A stretch of DNA of 64,000 bases from Bin87 sp034420475 (GTDB lineage: Bacteria > Chloroflexota > Dehalococcoidia > Lucifugimonadales > UBA3495): contig DAOULH010000042.1 in the NCBI GenBank assembly GCA_034420475.1, positions 62,001 through 126,000 on the forward strand, given 5' to 3'. Below the pieces are notes generated by a model, which saw nothing but the letters and a program-made list of their open reading frames with translations, searched no databases and was not told where the DNA came from. This document shows positions 1 to 7,501 of the stretch, one piece after another; within the stretch, counting starts at the first letter, position 1, and every line of letters starts with the position of its first letter. A program made the position numbers and the translations under genes.

Positions 1-178
1 GTATGAAGCCGAACTGCAGGAAGAAAACGAAAATCGGCAGGCCGCCTCCGCCGAAGAGGAACCCGAAGCCGCCGACGCTGATCTCGTAAAGGAATACGAG
101 AGAGTTGAGGCCGATCAGGACGAGGTTGACGACCGGGCGGGAGCCGTGACGCCGCCCGGCGTCGGAGATGGGCAGCAC
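1..178 (-). CDS. Rhomboid-like membrane protein, N-terminal fragment
   Basis: This is the first 59 codons of a gene that runs off the left edge. It starts at a GTG two bases after the stop of the kinase-like gene upstream, so the two are probably co-transcribed. The peptide begins VLPISDAGRRHGSRPVVN and continues into a hydrophobic segment (LVLIGLNSLVFLYEI), then a Gly/Phe-rich stretch. A short polar leader with paired basic residues just before the first membrane helix is typical of rhomboid family intramembrane serine proteases. The catalytic Ser and His would lie outside the window, so activity cannot be judged. Another small multi-pass protein remains possible. Confidence 0.6.
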   Translation of the reverse strand, partial: MLPISDAGRRHGSRPVVNLVLIGLNSLVFLYEISVGGFGFLFGGGGLPIFVFFLQFGFI

Positions 179-180
179 GG

Positions 181-891
181 CTAGGCGGGGACGGCGGCGG
201 TGATGTCTTCGGCAGCGTGGGCGATGATTTCCGCGGCGGTGCTCTGAGAAATGCGCCCGATGTTGAGCATCAGGTGGAACTTGGTGGGATCGTTGGCTTC
301 GGCCCGGAAGAACTTGCGGTAGAAGGTGACCCGAGCGTTTTCCAGGTCCTCGGAGTAGACGCGGGCCTCGTCAGCCGAGAACAGCTCGCGCTTGGCCATG
401 GTGTCGATGCGAACGTCCATGGGCGCGAGGAGGCCCACGTGGATGACGCCGGGGGTATCAGCCAGGATCATGTTGCTGCCGCGGCCGATGATGACGACGT
501 CACCGCCGCCGGCCAGCTCTTTGATGACCGACGTGGTGGCTTCAATGAACGCCCGGTCGTGGACGTTGGAGGAGGAAGCGGCGTCGGATACCAGCTCGGT
601 GTACGCTTCGGCCGGGAGCATTTCGATGCCGCGGCCGAAGTAGGGTTCGGCTCCGGCGCCGGCCACGGCGGAACGTTCGAGGACGGTCTGCATGAAGCGG
701 GCGACCTTTTCGCGGAAGGGGACTACCCGCTGCTCCTTCTCGATGAGCCGGCTGACCGGAGACCCGACCAGGCGGGCCGCCTCGGAGAAGATATATCGGT
801 CCACGTAGTTCAGACCCATGTTCTGGGCGACCAGGTGGCCGATCTCCAGCGTGCCGCTGCCGATGACGCCGTTGATGGTTATGACCGGCAT
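181..891 (-). CDS. Cytidylate kinase-like family protein
   Basis: A 236-residue protein of the cytidylate kinase-like (AAK6) family, a P-loop kinase-fold group of unassigned substrate. The N-terminus MPVITINGVIGSGTLEIG carries a glycine-rich nucleotide-loop-like motif at about residues 8-18. It is followed by GLNYVDRYIFSEAARL, matching the family pattern in which the loop is followed by a conserved tyrosine-aspartate. A later VVIIGRGSNMILAD segment is also family-typical. A classical Walker A lysine is not evident. An ATG further upstream is rejected: this start has a strong GGAGGAAGC ribosome site directly before it, and the longer reading enters the neighbouring GNAT gene out of frame. Confidence 0.75.
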   Translation of the reverse strand: MPVITINGVIGSGTLEIGHLVAQNMGLNYVDRYIFSEAARLVGSPVSRLIEKEQRVVPFREKVARFMQTVLERSAVAGAGAEPYFGRGIEMLPAEAYTELVSDAASSSNVHDRAFIEATTSVIKELAGGGDVVIIGRGSNMILADTPGVIHVGLLAPMDVRIDTMAKRELFSADEARVYSEDLENARVTFYRKFFRAEANDPTKFHLMLNIGRISQSTAAEIIAHAAEDITAAVPA

Positions 892-934
892 GATGCTTCC
901 TCCGTCTGGGTCATTCTCCCGTCTCGGGCGCGGG

Positions 935-1522
935 TTACGCCGTGTACTGGGCCAGGACCCGTTCGCGGCGGCGGTGGTACTCGTCGACCAGCAGACCCAT
1001 GGCGAAGGAGTCGTACCAGTTGCCGTCCTTGCGGTGGGTGCGTCGCAGGTGCCCTTCAAGCACGAAGCCCAGGTGCCGGAACATCTGCAAGGCGTGCTCG
1101 TTGTACTCCGGAACGTCCACCCACACGCGGTGAAGTTCCAGGTTGTCGAAGGCTTCGTCCAGCAGGGTGACCAGAGCCGAGGTCCCGTAGTGGTGGTGCC
1201 AGAGGTCCTTGCGTCCGATCAATATGAAGAGCTGGGCTTCTTCCAGGGGCCATTCGACCAGCAGCTGACCCTCTCCGATATGGGCCTCGTCGGTGGCATA
1301 GATGGAGTAGATGCGCCTTTCATCCTGGTTGAACGTTTGATGCCACGTGTCGTCGTCGGCGTCCTGGATGGCTTCGGGAGCGTACCCGATGTGGAGGGCG
1401 TGGCCGTCGGAATCGTCGGTGCCGTACCACAGCGAACTGACCTCGGGATCGCGCAGCCAATCGCGAATGCGTGAAACATCTTCACGGGAAACGTCTGAGT
1501 TAAGGCTAACCGTTGGGAACAT
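935..1522 (-). CDS. GNAT family N-acetyltransferase (RimJ/RimL type)
   Basis: A 195-residue acetyltransferase of the GNAT fold. Characteristic segments are the central IGRKDLWHHHYGTSALVTLL, corresponding to the acetyl-CoA pyrophosphate-binding motif A (R/Q-x-x-G-x-G/A variant), and HRVWVDVPEYNEHALQMFRHLGF, the usual final motif (N...A..... LGF) of ribosomal-protein or antibiotic acetyltransferases. Substrate is unknown. It lies 43 bases upstream of the cytidylate kinase-like gene on the same strand. The start ATG is the first in frame and is followed by a canonical N-terminal helix. Confidence 0.85.
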   Translation of the reverse strand: MFPTVSLNSDVSREDVSRIRDWLRDPEVSSLWYGTDDSDGHALHIGYAPEAIQDADDDTWHQTFNQDERRIYSIYATDEAHIGEGQLLVEWPLEEAQLFILIGRKDLWHHHYGTSALVTLLDEAFDNLELHRVWVDVPEYNEHALQMFRHLGFVLEGHLRRTHRKDGNWYDSFAMGLLVDEYHRRRERVLAQYTA

Positions 1523-1650
1523 ATACCGGCCTCCTAGAACTGCAATGGCAATGATTTTCCGGCTTTCCGGGGGCCAAATTTATACTGTGAATTACCCGGA
1601 TTATAACACGGTGGTTGCGCCGGGAAGGGGCCGCTTCCCGCCAGGAATCG

Positions 1651-1684
1651 AAAGAGGGGGCGAACCGGCGTTCGCCCCCTCTTT
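1651..1684. terminator. Rho-independent terminator-like hairpin after DAHP synthase
   Basis: Perfect 14-bp inverted repeat (AAAGAGGGGGCGAA / TTCGCCCCCTCTTT) with a 6-base loop, 29 bases past the stop of the DAHP synthase gene. The outer A/T pairs place a short U-tract on either strand. It separates the DAHP synthase from the GNAT-kinase-rhomboid genes downstream. Confidence 0.8.
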
Positions 1685-1712
1685 GGATCGGACGGGTCAG
1701 CCGGGCAAGGCG

Positions 1713-2786
1713 CTAATCCGCGGGTACGGCAACCTCGCTGCCGATCGATTCGTAGGCCCACTCCAGCAGGTCCACGGTCTCGTCCCAACCGATGCAGGAG
1801 TCGGTGATGGAGATGCCGTACTCCAGCTCGGACGGGTCGGCGCCGAGCTTCTGGGCGCCGGGATTGATGTTGCTTTCCAGCATCACCCCGATGAGGTCGG
1901 AGTTGCCGGTCAACCGCTGCTGCAGCACGTCGCGGAAGGCGATGTGCTGGCGGGTGTGGTCCTTGTTGGAATTGCCGTGGCTGCAGTCCACCACTATGGG
2001 AGCGGGAGCGCCGGACTTGCGGAGGGCGTCAGTGGCCTCGGCGATGGATCGGGCGTCGAAGTTGGTGCCGCTGCGGCCGCCGCGCATGACCAGGTGACAG
2101 TTGCGGTTCCCGCGGGTCTCGACGATAGAAGCCTGGCCGTCGTGGTCGATGCCGAGGAACGCCTGCGGCGTCCGGGCGGCGACGAGGGCGTCAACGGCGG
2201 TCTGGGGGTCGCCGTCGGTGCCGTTCTTGAAGCCCACGGGCATCGACAGGCCGGATGCCATCTGGCGGTGGATCTGGCTCTCGGTGGTGCGGGCGCCGAT
2301 GGCGGCCCAGGTGACGAGGTCGGCGACGTACTGGGGCACGATGGGGTCGAGGAATTCGGTGGCGGAGCTCAGTCCGGTTTCGGCGATCTCAAGCAGCAGC
2401 TGGCGAGCGCGATGCAGACCGTCCTCGATCTGGTAGGTGTCGTTGAGGTTGGGGTCGTAGATGAGGCCCTTCCAACCAACGGTGGTGCGCGGCTTCTCGA
2501 AGTAAACCCGCATCACGATCATGATGCGGTCGCTGAGGCGGTCGGCCAGGGGCTTGAGACGGGCCGCGTAGTCCAGCGCGCCCGACTGATCGTGGATGGA
2601 GCAAGGACCGACAATGACGGCGAAGCGCTCGTCGTCGCCGTTGAGCACGTTCTCGAGTTGGCGACGGCTGTCGAGCACGACCTCTTCTGCCTTGTCGGTG
2701 AGGGGAATTCGGGCCTCCAGTTCGGACGGTCGGATCAATGCGTTGTTACTCATCACGTTCACATCTTTTGCCGGTGAGATTGCCAT
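1713..2786 (-). CDS. aroF: 3-deoxy-7-phosphoheptulonate synthase, class I (AroF/G/H type)
   Basis: A 357-residue DAHP synthase, which condenses phosphoenolpyruvate and erythrose 4-phosphate at the entry of the shikimate pathway. Length and sequence match class I alpha (E. coli AroF/G/H) enzymes. Recognisable blocks are FAVIVGPCSIHD near residues 55-66 with the metal/PEP Cys, MRVYFEKPRTTVGWKGL, LSSATEFLDPIVPQY, HLVMRGGRSGTNFD, IVVDCSHGNSNKD and ESNINPGAQ. The start has an AGGAGGAC ribosome site six bases upstream. The mRNA leader holds a short Tyr/Phe-rich ORF and a terminator hairpin, so expression is probably set by attenuation as well as by product feedback. Isozyme specificity (Phe, Tyr or Trp) cannot be read from sequence, hence the symbol is generic. 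Confidence 0.95.
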   Translation of the reverse strand: MAISPAKDVNVMSNNALIRPSELEARIPLTDKAEEVVLDSRRQLENVLNGDDERFAVIVGPCSIHDQSGALDYAARLKPLADRLSDRIMIVMRVYFEKPRTTVGWKGLIYDPNLNDTYQIEDGLHRARQLLLEIAETGLSSATEFLDPIVPQYVADLVTWAAIGARTTESQIHRQMASGLSMPVGFKNGTDGDPQTAVDALVAARTPQAFLGIDHDGQASIVETRGNRNCHLVMRGGRSGTNFDARSIAEATDALRKSGAPAPIVVDCSHGNSNKDHTRQHIAFRDVLQQRLTGNSDLIGVMLESNINPGAQKLGADPSELEYGISITDSCIGWDETVDLLEWAYESIGSEVAVPAD

Positions 2787-2830
2787 CTTTTTGTCCTCCT
2801 GACGGTACCGGGTGCGGGGCTGACGTTACC

Positions 2831-2868
2831 AACAAAAAGGACTTCAGCCTCCGTCCGGCTGAAGTCCT
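2831..2868 (-). terminator. Leader terminator (attenuator) upstream of DAHP synthase
   Basis: On the minus strand a perfect 12-bp stem (AGGACTTCAGCC / GGCTGAAGTCCT) with a 7-base loop runs straight into a T-rich run (TTTTTGTT). It ends about 30 bases before the ribosome site of the DAHP synthase gene. It lies after the candidate leader peptide and inside the transcribed leader, which is the position of an attenuator rather than an end-of-operon terminator. Confidence 0.85.
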
Positions 2869-2944
2869 GCCAAAGTGGTTGTCACCAAGTTTTATCGGGC
2901 TTCTCACGCCGGGTTTACGCTGGCCGCGCTGCGGTAAGCGTAAA
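2855..2944 (-). promoter_or_regulatory. Alternative RNA stems of the aromatic attenuator
   Basis: Two competing pairings are visible. (1) TTTACGCT, inside the Tyr codons of the leader ORF (plus coordinates 2937-2944), can pair with AGCGTAAA (2914-2921), an 8-bp protector stem. (2) CCGGCGTGAGAAG (2900-2912), around the leader stop codon, can pair with CTTCAGCCGG (2855-2864), the 5' arm of the terminator, as CCGGC:GCCGG plus GAAG:CTTC across an internal loop. A ribosome stalled on Tyr codons would break stem 1 and free the anti-terminator. The pairings are seen in sequence; the mechanism is inferred. Confidence 0.6.
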
Positions 2945-2996
2945 AGTAAAAGGGGCGATAATACCCGGGGGCGATTTGGCGGCAGGCGGTACTCAT
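2904..2996 (-). CDS. Candidate Tyr/Phe-rich leader peptide of DAHP synthase
   Basis: A 30-codon ORF, MSTACRQIAPGYYRPFYFYAYRSAASVNPA when read in two parts (residues 1-15 and 16-30), with five Tyr and two Phe packed into residues 12-21 (GYYRPFYFYAYR). Such clustering of the pathway's end products is the hallmark of ribosome-mediated attenuation. It lacks a convincing Shine-Dalgarno site, but the promoter placed just upstream would start the transcript about 3 bases before the ATG, so the ORF may be read leaderless. It stops 36 bases before the terminator hairpin. Length and residue clustering are seen; expression is inferred. Confidence 0.7.
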   Translation of the reverse strand: MSTACRQIAPGYYRPFYFYAYRSAASVNPA

Positions 2997-3006
2997 GTTG
3001 ACGGAA

Positions 3007-3035
3007 ATGCTACTCCCGCCGCACTCCGTTGTCAA
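3007..3035 (-). promoter_or_regulatory. Promoter for leader peptide and DAHP synthase
   Basis: On the minus strand a consensus TTGACA -35 box (3030-3035) lies 17 bases before a TAGCAT -10 box (3007-3012). A start of transcription about seven bases downstream would fall near 2999, three bases before the leader-peptide ATG. Confidence 0.65.
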
Positions 3036-3136
3036 CGGGTTTCGGCGAAAGCAAGTGTTCGCGTTTGAAGGGCATCCTGGTAGCACAGGCATTCCTGCCC
3101 GTGGGAGCCGCCAGGGTGCTCCGCTATAGTGAGCAG

Positions 3137-3667
3137 TTATCGGCGAAGCTCTTCGCGGCCAAGGGACTCAGCCAGCAGGCGACCACACAATTCGCAGGGT
3201 GAAGACCCCGAGTAATCATAGTCGCGTTGCAACATCCGGCGCCAGTCGCGGTTGATAGCGTAACAGCAGATGGGGGCGGTAATCGGAAAGGTAAGCAGCA
3301 CGAACAGTACGATGAGGATGATGGTAATGACGTTGCCCATCGGGAGGTCATCGATCCAGACCAGACTGCGGCCCAGGATTCTTTCCCAACGAGGCATAGG
3401 TTCGGAGCGGTATCCTGGCAGCGGCTCCCGAAAAGGGCGCCCTTCGGCTTGAGCGTAACTTCTGCGCGTCAGCCACAGGTTCATCCTGTCAGCCGACTCA
3501 CGGTCGCGGCGCTCGGCCCGTTCGGCTTCCAGAGGATCGGTGTAATGCTCTTTCAGGTAAATCTGGCGCGCCCGCATTGTTGAGCCGGGCATCAAGAAAC
3601 TCGGAACCCGGCTGTTAAGGTTAAGACTGGCGAGGTGCTGCTGGCGGCATTCCGGATGCATCGGCAT
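3137..3667 (-). CDS. Hypothetical protein with one transmembrane segment
   Basis: A 176-residue protein not recognised as a family member. The first 100 residues are polar and Arg-rich with several Glu-Arg repeats (EAERAERRDRESADR). One strongly hydrophobic helix follows at about residues 111-135 (NVITIILIVLFVLLTFPITA), then a short basic tail with a Cys pair (CELCG) near residue 160. The start ATG has AGGAGG ten bases upstream; an ATG two codons later is an equal choice. It sits between trpA and the DAHP synthase leader on the same strand. Function unknown; a small membrane-anchored protein is all that can be said. Confidence 0.6.
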   Translation of the reverse strand: MPMHPECRQQHLASLNLNSRVPSFLMPGSTMRARQIYLKEHYTDPLEAERAERRDRESADRMNLWLTRRSYAQAEGRPFREPLPGYRSEPMPRWERILGRSLVWIDDLPMGNVITIILIVLFVLLTFPITAPICCYAINRDWRRMLQRDYDYSGSSPCELCGRLLAESLGREELRR

Positions 3668-3714
3668 TCCAGACGTGCCTCCTGAAAAGATTGCCGGCCG
3701 TGGGATCCAATGGG

Positions 3715-4530
3715 CTAAACTCTGCCGGCCAGTTCCGCGACGACGCCGGCTCCCCGATCCGCCGCCTCATCATCGGGGCCATCGGACAGGGCACGCACCA
3801 ATAGGCTGCCAACCGCCGCCGCGTCCGCCCTCTGGCCAACGTTCAACACGTGCTCGCGGCTGGAGATGCCGAACCCGACCGTGATGGGAAGATCCGTCCG
3901 CTGGCGGACCCGGTCAACCAGGTCCAGGCCGCGATCAGACAACTCGGAACGAGCGCCGGTGATCCCCACCACGCTGGTGCAATATACGAACCCCCCGCCC
4001 AGAGCGACCGAACGCTCGATGCTCTCGTCGGTGCTGGTTGGCGCCAACAGAGGTATCAGGCGGACGCCGTAGGGATCGAGTTCCGACACCAGCGCCTCCG
4101 CCTCCGAACCCGGCAGGTCAACGATAATCAGGCCGTCGACGGTGGCCTCGGCGCACGCCGCGGCAAATTCCTTCAGGCCAAAGGACATCACCGGGTTGTA
4201 GTAGCCCATCAAAATGAGCGGGGTATCGCCGACCTGGGGACGCAGGGCGGCCGCAGTGTCCAGGCAGTCCCGGACGGTAACGCCGTTCTGCAAGGCAACG
4301 TAGCTGGACGCCTGGATTACGGGGCCTTCGCCAATGGGATCACTGAACGGAATGCCCAGCTCGATGGCGTCGGCGCCGGCCTCCACCAGTCGCGGCACGA
4401 CGTCCAGGGCGGCGTCCTTGTAGGGGTGGCCGACGGTGACGAACACCACGAGACCGGGGCGGCCCTCGGCTTTGACGGCGGCGAACTTGGCGGCGATGCG
4501 GTCCTGGACGGTGGCAGCCTGGGTTGTCAT
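3715..4530 (-). CDS. trpA: Tryptophan synthase alpha subunit
   Basis: A 271-residue TIM-barrel subunit that cleaves indole-3-glycerol phosphate to indole and glyceraldehyde 3-phosphate. Visible blocks are GADAIELGIPFSDPIGEGP with the catalytic Glu near residue 57, LILMGYYNPVMSFG, DGLIIVDLPGSEAE, GFVYCTSVVGITGAR and PITVGFGISSREH for phosphate binding. The position equivalent to catalytic Asp60 of the E. coli enzyme is Glu here (residue 68), a conservative change. No trpB or other trp gene adjoins it, so its partner must be encoded elsewhere. A GTG nine bases upstream is an alternative start; neither has a strong ribosome site. Confidence 0.93.
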   Translation of the reverse strand: MTTQAATVQDRIAAKFAAVKAEGRPGLVVFVTVGHPYKDAALDVVPRLVEAGADAIELGIPFSDPIGEGPVIQASSYVALQNGVTVRDCLDTAAALRPQVGDTPLILMGYYNPVMSFGLKEFAAACAEATVDGLIIVDLPGSEAEALVSELDPYGVRLIPLLAPTSTDESIERSVALGGGFVYCTSVVGITGARSELSDRGLDLVDRVRQRTDLPITVGFGISSREHVLNVGQRADAAAVGSLLVRALSDGPDDEAADRGAGVVAELAGRV

Positions 4531-4667
4531 CTTTGTCACTCTAGGAAGGGAAAGGATCGAAGCGTAACTAGACTATCCTACGGGCCGGCGAGTGTCCAGA
4601 CGGCGCGATGGCGCAGATGCCCGCTGCCGGTAAGGGCGACCATTCTCGGCTGGGACACGACCCGGGT

Positions 4668-5435
4668 TTACAGGCCCAACCACGCGCTGAGCACGGCCAC
4701 CAGGTTCTGCGCGGCGTGGACGGCGATGCAGGGCCACAGCGAACCGGTGCGGTGATACAAGAAGCCCAACAGCAGGCCGGTGACGAAGACCGGCAGCAGC
4801 AGGGCCGGCGCCAGATGCAGGGCGGCGAACACGGCGGCCGACACGACGATGGCGGGCGCGAATCGCCAGCGATTGGCGAGCCCCCGCAGGATGAACCCGC
4901 GGAAGAACGTTTCTTCGGCGATGGGAGTCCAGACCGCCAGGGCCAGCGCGCTGAATACAACCCAACCTCCGGGAAGCAGCAGACCGTCGGGAATCTCGGG
5001 AGGCATCAGGTAGTCCCAACTGAAAGCCATCACGGCCATGGTGTACAGTTGGGCAAAACCGAGACTGCACGCCAGCGCGGCCACCGCAAGCATTACGGAG
5101 GCGCGGAATGAAGTCCGCGGTCTGGTGAACCCCACCAGCGCTAACGGCGGCGGCCAGGTGCGGATGCCGAGGAGCCACACCAGGGCAACCTGGAGCAATC
5201 CCAGGGCGGTGGCGGAAATCACGGCGGCGACGGCCAGGGGAATCACCAGGACCAGGGACGCGATCAGCACCGCGGTGGGCACGAGGACCATCAGCCCCAG
5301 GGCGGCTTGCCAGACACCCCATGCGCGCGGGTCGGTTGGGGTCTCAGCGGGCGCCAAAGCTGCGCGACACTCCGCGCATTCCGTCGCGCCGGGCGATAGC
5401 GCGGCGCCGCAATGGGTGCAGAAGGATTGCATCAT
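4668..5435 (-). CDS. CPBP family intramembrane metalloprotease with N-terminal zinc ribbon
   Basis: A 255-residue multi-pass protein of the CPBP (CAAX protease and bacteriocin-processing) family. The N-terminus (CTHCGAALSPGATECAEC, residues 6-23) is a zinc ribbon preceding about seven hydrophobic helices. Diagnostic active-site motifs are present in order: EETFFRG (EExxxR), FAALHL and a final VHAAQN with the conserved His/Asn. Bacterial members process peptides or act in bacteriocin immunity; the substrate here is unknown. The ribbon may mediate protein contacts. The gene stands alone between trpA and the upstream MITE, with no clear ribosome site at its ATG. Confidence 0.88.
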   Translation of the reverse strand: MMQSFCTHCGAALSPGATECAECRAALAPAETPTDPRAWGVWQAALGLMVLVPTAVLIASLVLVIPLAVAAVISATALGLLQVALVWLLGIRTWPPPLALVGFTRPRTSFRASVMLAVAALACSLGFAQLYTMAVMAFSWDYLMPPEIPDGLLLPGGWVVFSALALAVWTPIAEETFFRGFILRGLANRWRFAPAIVVSAAVFAALHLAPALLLPVFVTGLLLGFLYHRTGSLWPCIAVHAAQNLVAVLSAWLGL

Positions 5436-5537
5436 TAAAACGCCATTGTAGATGGAGCCCGAAGTTGGACGATGCAGTATAGAACACGATCAACGGCGGG
5501 GCGGATTCGGAATGTTGGATGGAGCACGGGGGCGTGG

Positions 5538-5702
5538 GTAACCGTTCAGAGTTGCGGGGAAGGGGAAGTGTCATTGCGAGCGCAGCGCGGCAATCCCGTT
5601 GGCGCAAGGGAGTCCTTCGGCGCAGACGTTCCCGCTGCGGCGTCGAGATTGCCACGGCGCAAGCGCCTCGCAATGACAACATCCCGAATTCCGAACAGTT
5701 AC
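5538..5702. mobile_element. MITE copy A (165 bp) with 8-bp target duplication
   Basis: Non-coding element whose ends read GTAACCGTTCAG and, inverted, GTAACTGTTCGG. Inside lie nested inverted repeats TGTCATTGCGAG / CTCGCAATGACA and GGCAATC / GATTGCC. It is flanked on both sides by GGGCGTGG (5530-5537 and 5703-5710), a target-site duplication. A second copy at 41764-41923 has the same layout. GTAA ends with 8-bp duplications are features of IS66-family transposons, so mobilisation by such an element is inferred. No transposase gene is present in the window. Confidence 0.88.
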
Positions 5703-5797
5703 GGGCGTGGGTCCCATTTGCCAACTTGGGATCATTGGGCCATAATTGCGGGCGCCCGCCTGGACAGCAAATCAGGGCGATGTTGCGGGGAGAGCAA

Positions 5798-6031
5798 ATG
5801 GCCACGGGTTCTGAATCACCAGGGTATGGCGAGGGGTTTCTGCGCATGGCCCAGGCGTTGGGCTTGGACGTGTCGGACGAAGAACGAACCCAGGACCTGG
5901 CGCGCCGTGTATCCCTGATGCGTGAGGGTCTGGCTCGCCTTTATGAGATCGACGTCTCCGGCGCCGAGTCTCCTTCGGCCTTCGTCCCGTCGGCGAACCA
6001 GGGTTCCAACTCAGGATCGGGGAGGCGTTAG
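5798..6031 (+). CDS. Small amidase partner protein (AtzG/GatC-like)
   Basis: A 77-residue acidic protein directly upstream of the amidase gene (3-base gap), with a good ribosome site (GGGGAGAGCAA). The pattern MAQALGLDVSDEERTQDLARR followed by LARLYEIDVSGAESPSAFVP resembles the small helical partners of amidase-signature enzymes such as AtzG and GatC, which wrap around the large subunit. The proline-containing acidic end (ESPSAFVP) matches the usual EPAPVF-like ending of that group. Identification rests on size, gene order and this loose motif. The longer upstream reading is discarded because it enters the MITE. Confidence 0.6.
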   Translation: MATGSESPGYGEGFLRMAQALGLDVSDEERTQDLARRVSLMREGLARLYEIDVSGAESPSAFVPSANQGSNSGSGRR

Positions 6032-6034
6032 ATC

Positions 6035-7447
6035 ATGGCAGGCGGCGAACTTCATTACATGTCGGCCTGGGAACTGTCCGGCCTCATCCGCAATCGGGAG
6101 GTATCGCCGGTCGAGGTGATCGAAGCTTGCCTGGCCCGGATCGAAGAGACCGAACCAACCCTTAATTCGTTCATCACCCTGATGCCGGAGCAGGCGAGGA
6201 GCGCGGCGCGGCGAGCGGAGGATGAAATCGGGCGGGGAAATTATCGCGGGCCGTTGCACGGCATCCCGGTGGGATTGAAGGACCTGTTCAACACGGCCGG
6301 GGTCAAGACCACCTCGGGAACGCGGATATACGACAACTACGTGCCCGACGAGGACTGCACAGTGGCGACCCGGTTCGGGCAGGCCGGCGCGGTCCTGCTG
6401 GGCAAGCTGAATATGCACCCGTTCGCGTTTGGTCCTACGGGCGAGAACGGTGATTACGGCCACATGCACAACCCGTGGAACCCGGAGCGGATCACCGGCG
6501 GTTCCAGCGGCGGCAGCGGATCGGCGGCAGCAGCAGGACAGTGCACCATCACCATGGGCAGCGACACCGGCGGCAGCGTGCGAATTCCCGCGGCGCTGTG
6601 CGGGATTGTTGGCCTCAAACCGACCTATGGCCGGGTGAGCCGTGCGGGTTTAACACCGTTGTCATGGTGCCTTGACCACCCGGGCCCCATGGTGCGGACG
6701 GTGGAAGACGCCGCGCTGACCATGAACGTGATCGCCGGCCACGATCCACGGGATCATGCCACAACGGACGCGCCGGTTCCCGACTACACGACGGCGCTGA
6801 CCGGAGACGTTCGCGGCTTGCGCATCGGCGTCGTCCGGGAATACTTCGAAACCGAAATAGATCCGGCGGTGGCCGCGCTGACGCAACAGGCGATAACCGT
6901 GCTGGGCGAACTGGGCGCGGAGATCGTGGACCTTTCCCTGCCGCTGTACGAGTACGCCCAGCCCATCAGCAACGCGATCCTCAGCGCCGAGGCGACGGCG
7001 GCCCATCGGGACGTCCTGCTCAGCGACGGCGACAAGATGTACCCGCAGGTACGCGAGCGGCTGGAAGAGGGACTGTTTATCTCGGCGGCCGAATACCTGA
7101 GGGCGCAGCAGGCGCGACAAGTTTTCTGCCAGCAAGTTGCCGGCTTGCTGGAATCCGTCGATCTCCTGGCCGGGCCCGTTGAGCCGGTAACGGCCCCGAA
7201 GATCCTGGAAAGGCGGATTGAGATCGGAGGGCAGGCGCTGCCGGCGGTGCCCATGCTGACCAAGTACACGCGGGTGTACAACATCACCGGATCGCCGGCT
7301 ATCTCCGTGCCCTGCGGCTTTGGGCCGGACGGGCTGCCGGTGGGGCTGCACCTGGCGGGCCGAAACTTTGACGAATCGACGGTGCTGCGGGCCGCCTACG
7401 CTTACCAGCAGGCGACGGACTGGCACACGCAGCGGCCTCCGCTGTAA
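6035..7447 (+). CDS. Amidase-signature family amidase (GatA-like)
   Basis: A 470-residue amidase. The Ser-cisSer-Lys triad is visible: Lys in HGIPVGLKDLF near residue 80, and the Gly/Ser-rich signature GGSSGGSGSAAAAGQ then MGSDTGGSVRIPAALCG at about 152-187. Length and N-terminal helix (SAWELSGLIRNREVSPVEV) fit stand-alone amidases and GatA. Because a small AtzG/GatC-like gene precedes it but no gatB is near, a catabolic two-subunit amidase is more likely than the tRNA amidotransferase. Substrate unknown. Neighbouring HAD and flavin-oxidoreductase genes on the same strand suggest a degradative operon. Confidence 0.9.
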   Translation: MAGGELHYMSAWELSGLIRNREVSPVEVIEACLARIEETEPTLNSFITLMPEQARSAARRAEDEIGRGNYRGPLHGIPVGLKDLFNTAGVKTTSGTRIYDNYVPDEDCTVATRFGQAGAVLLGKLNMHPFAFGPTGENGDYGHMHNPWNPERITGGSSGGSGSAAAAGQCTITMGSDTGGSVRIPAALCGIVGLKPTYGRVSRAGLTPLSWCLDHPGPMVRTVEDAALTMNVIAGHDPRDHATTDAPVPDYTTALTGDVRGLRIGVVREYFETEIDPAVAALTQQAITVLGELGAEIVDLSLPLYEYAQPISNAILSAEATAAHRDVLLSDGDKMYPQVRERLEEGLFISAAEYLRAQQARQVFCQQVAGLLESVDLLAGPVEPVTAPKILERRIEIGGQALPAVPMLTKYTRVYNITGSPAISVPCGFGPDGLPVGLHLAGRNFDESTVLRAAYAYQQATDWHTQRPPL

Positions 7448-7501
7448 CCCGGTTTTACAAACCAAAACCACCTTTCCACGACGGCAGGAACCGCAAACAA
7501 A

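Noticed and set aside
5519..5797. Long coding extension in front of the small amidase partner
   Set aside because: It runs through the MITE; a good ribosome site marks the ATG at 5798.
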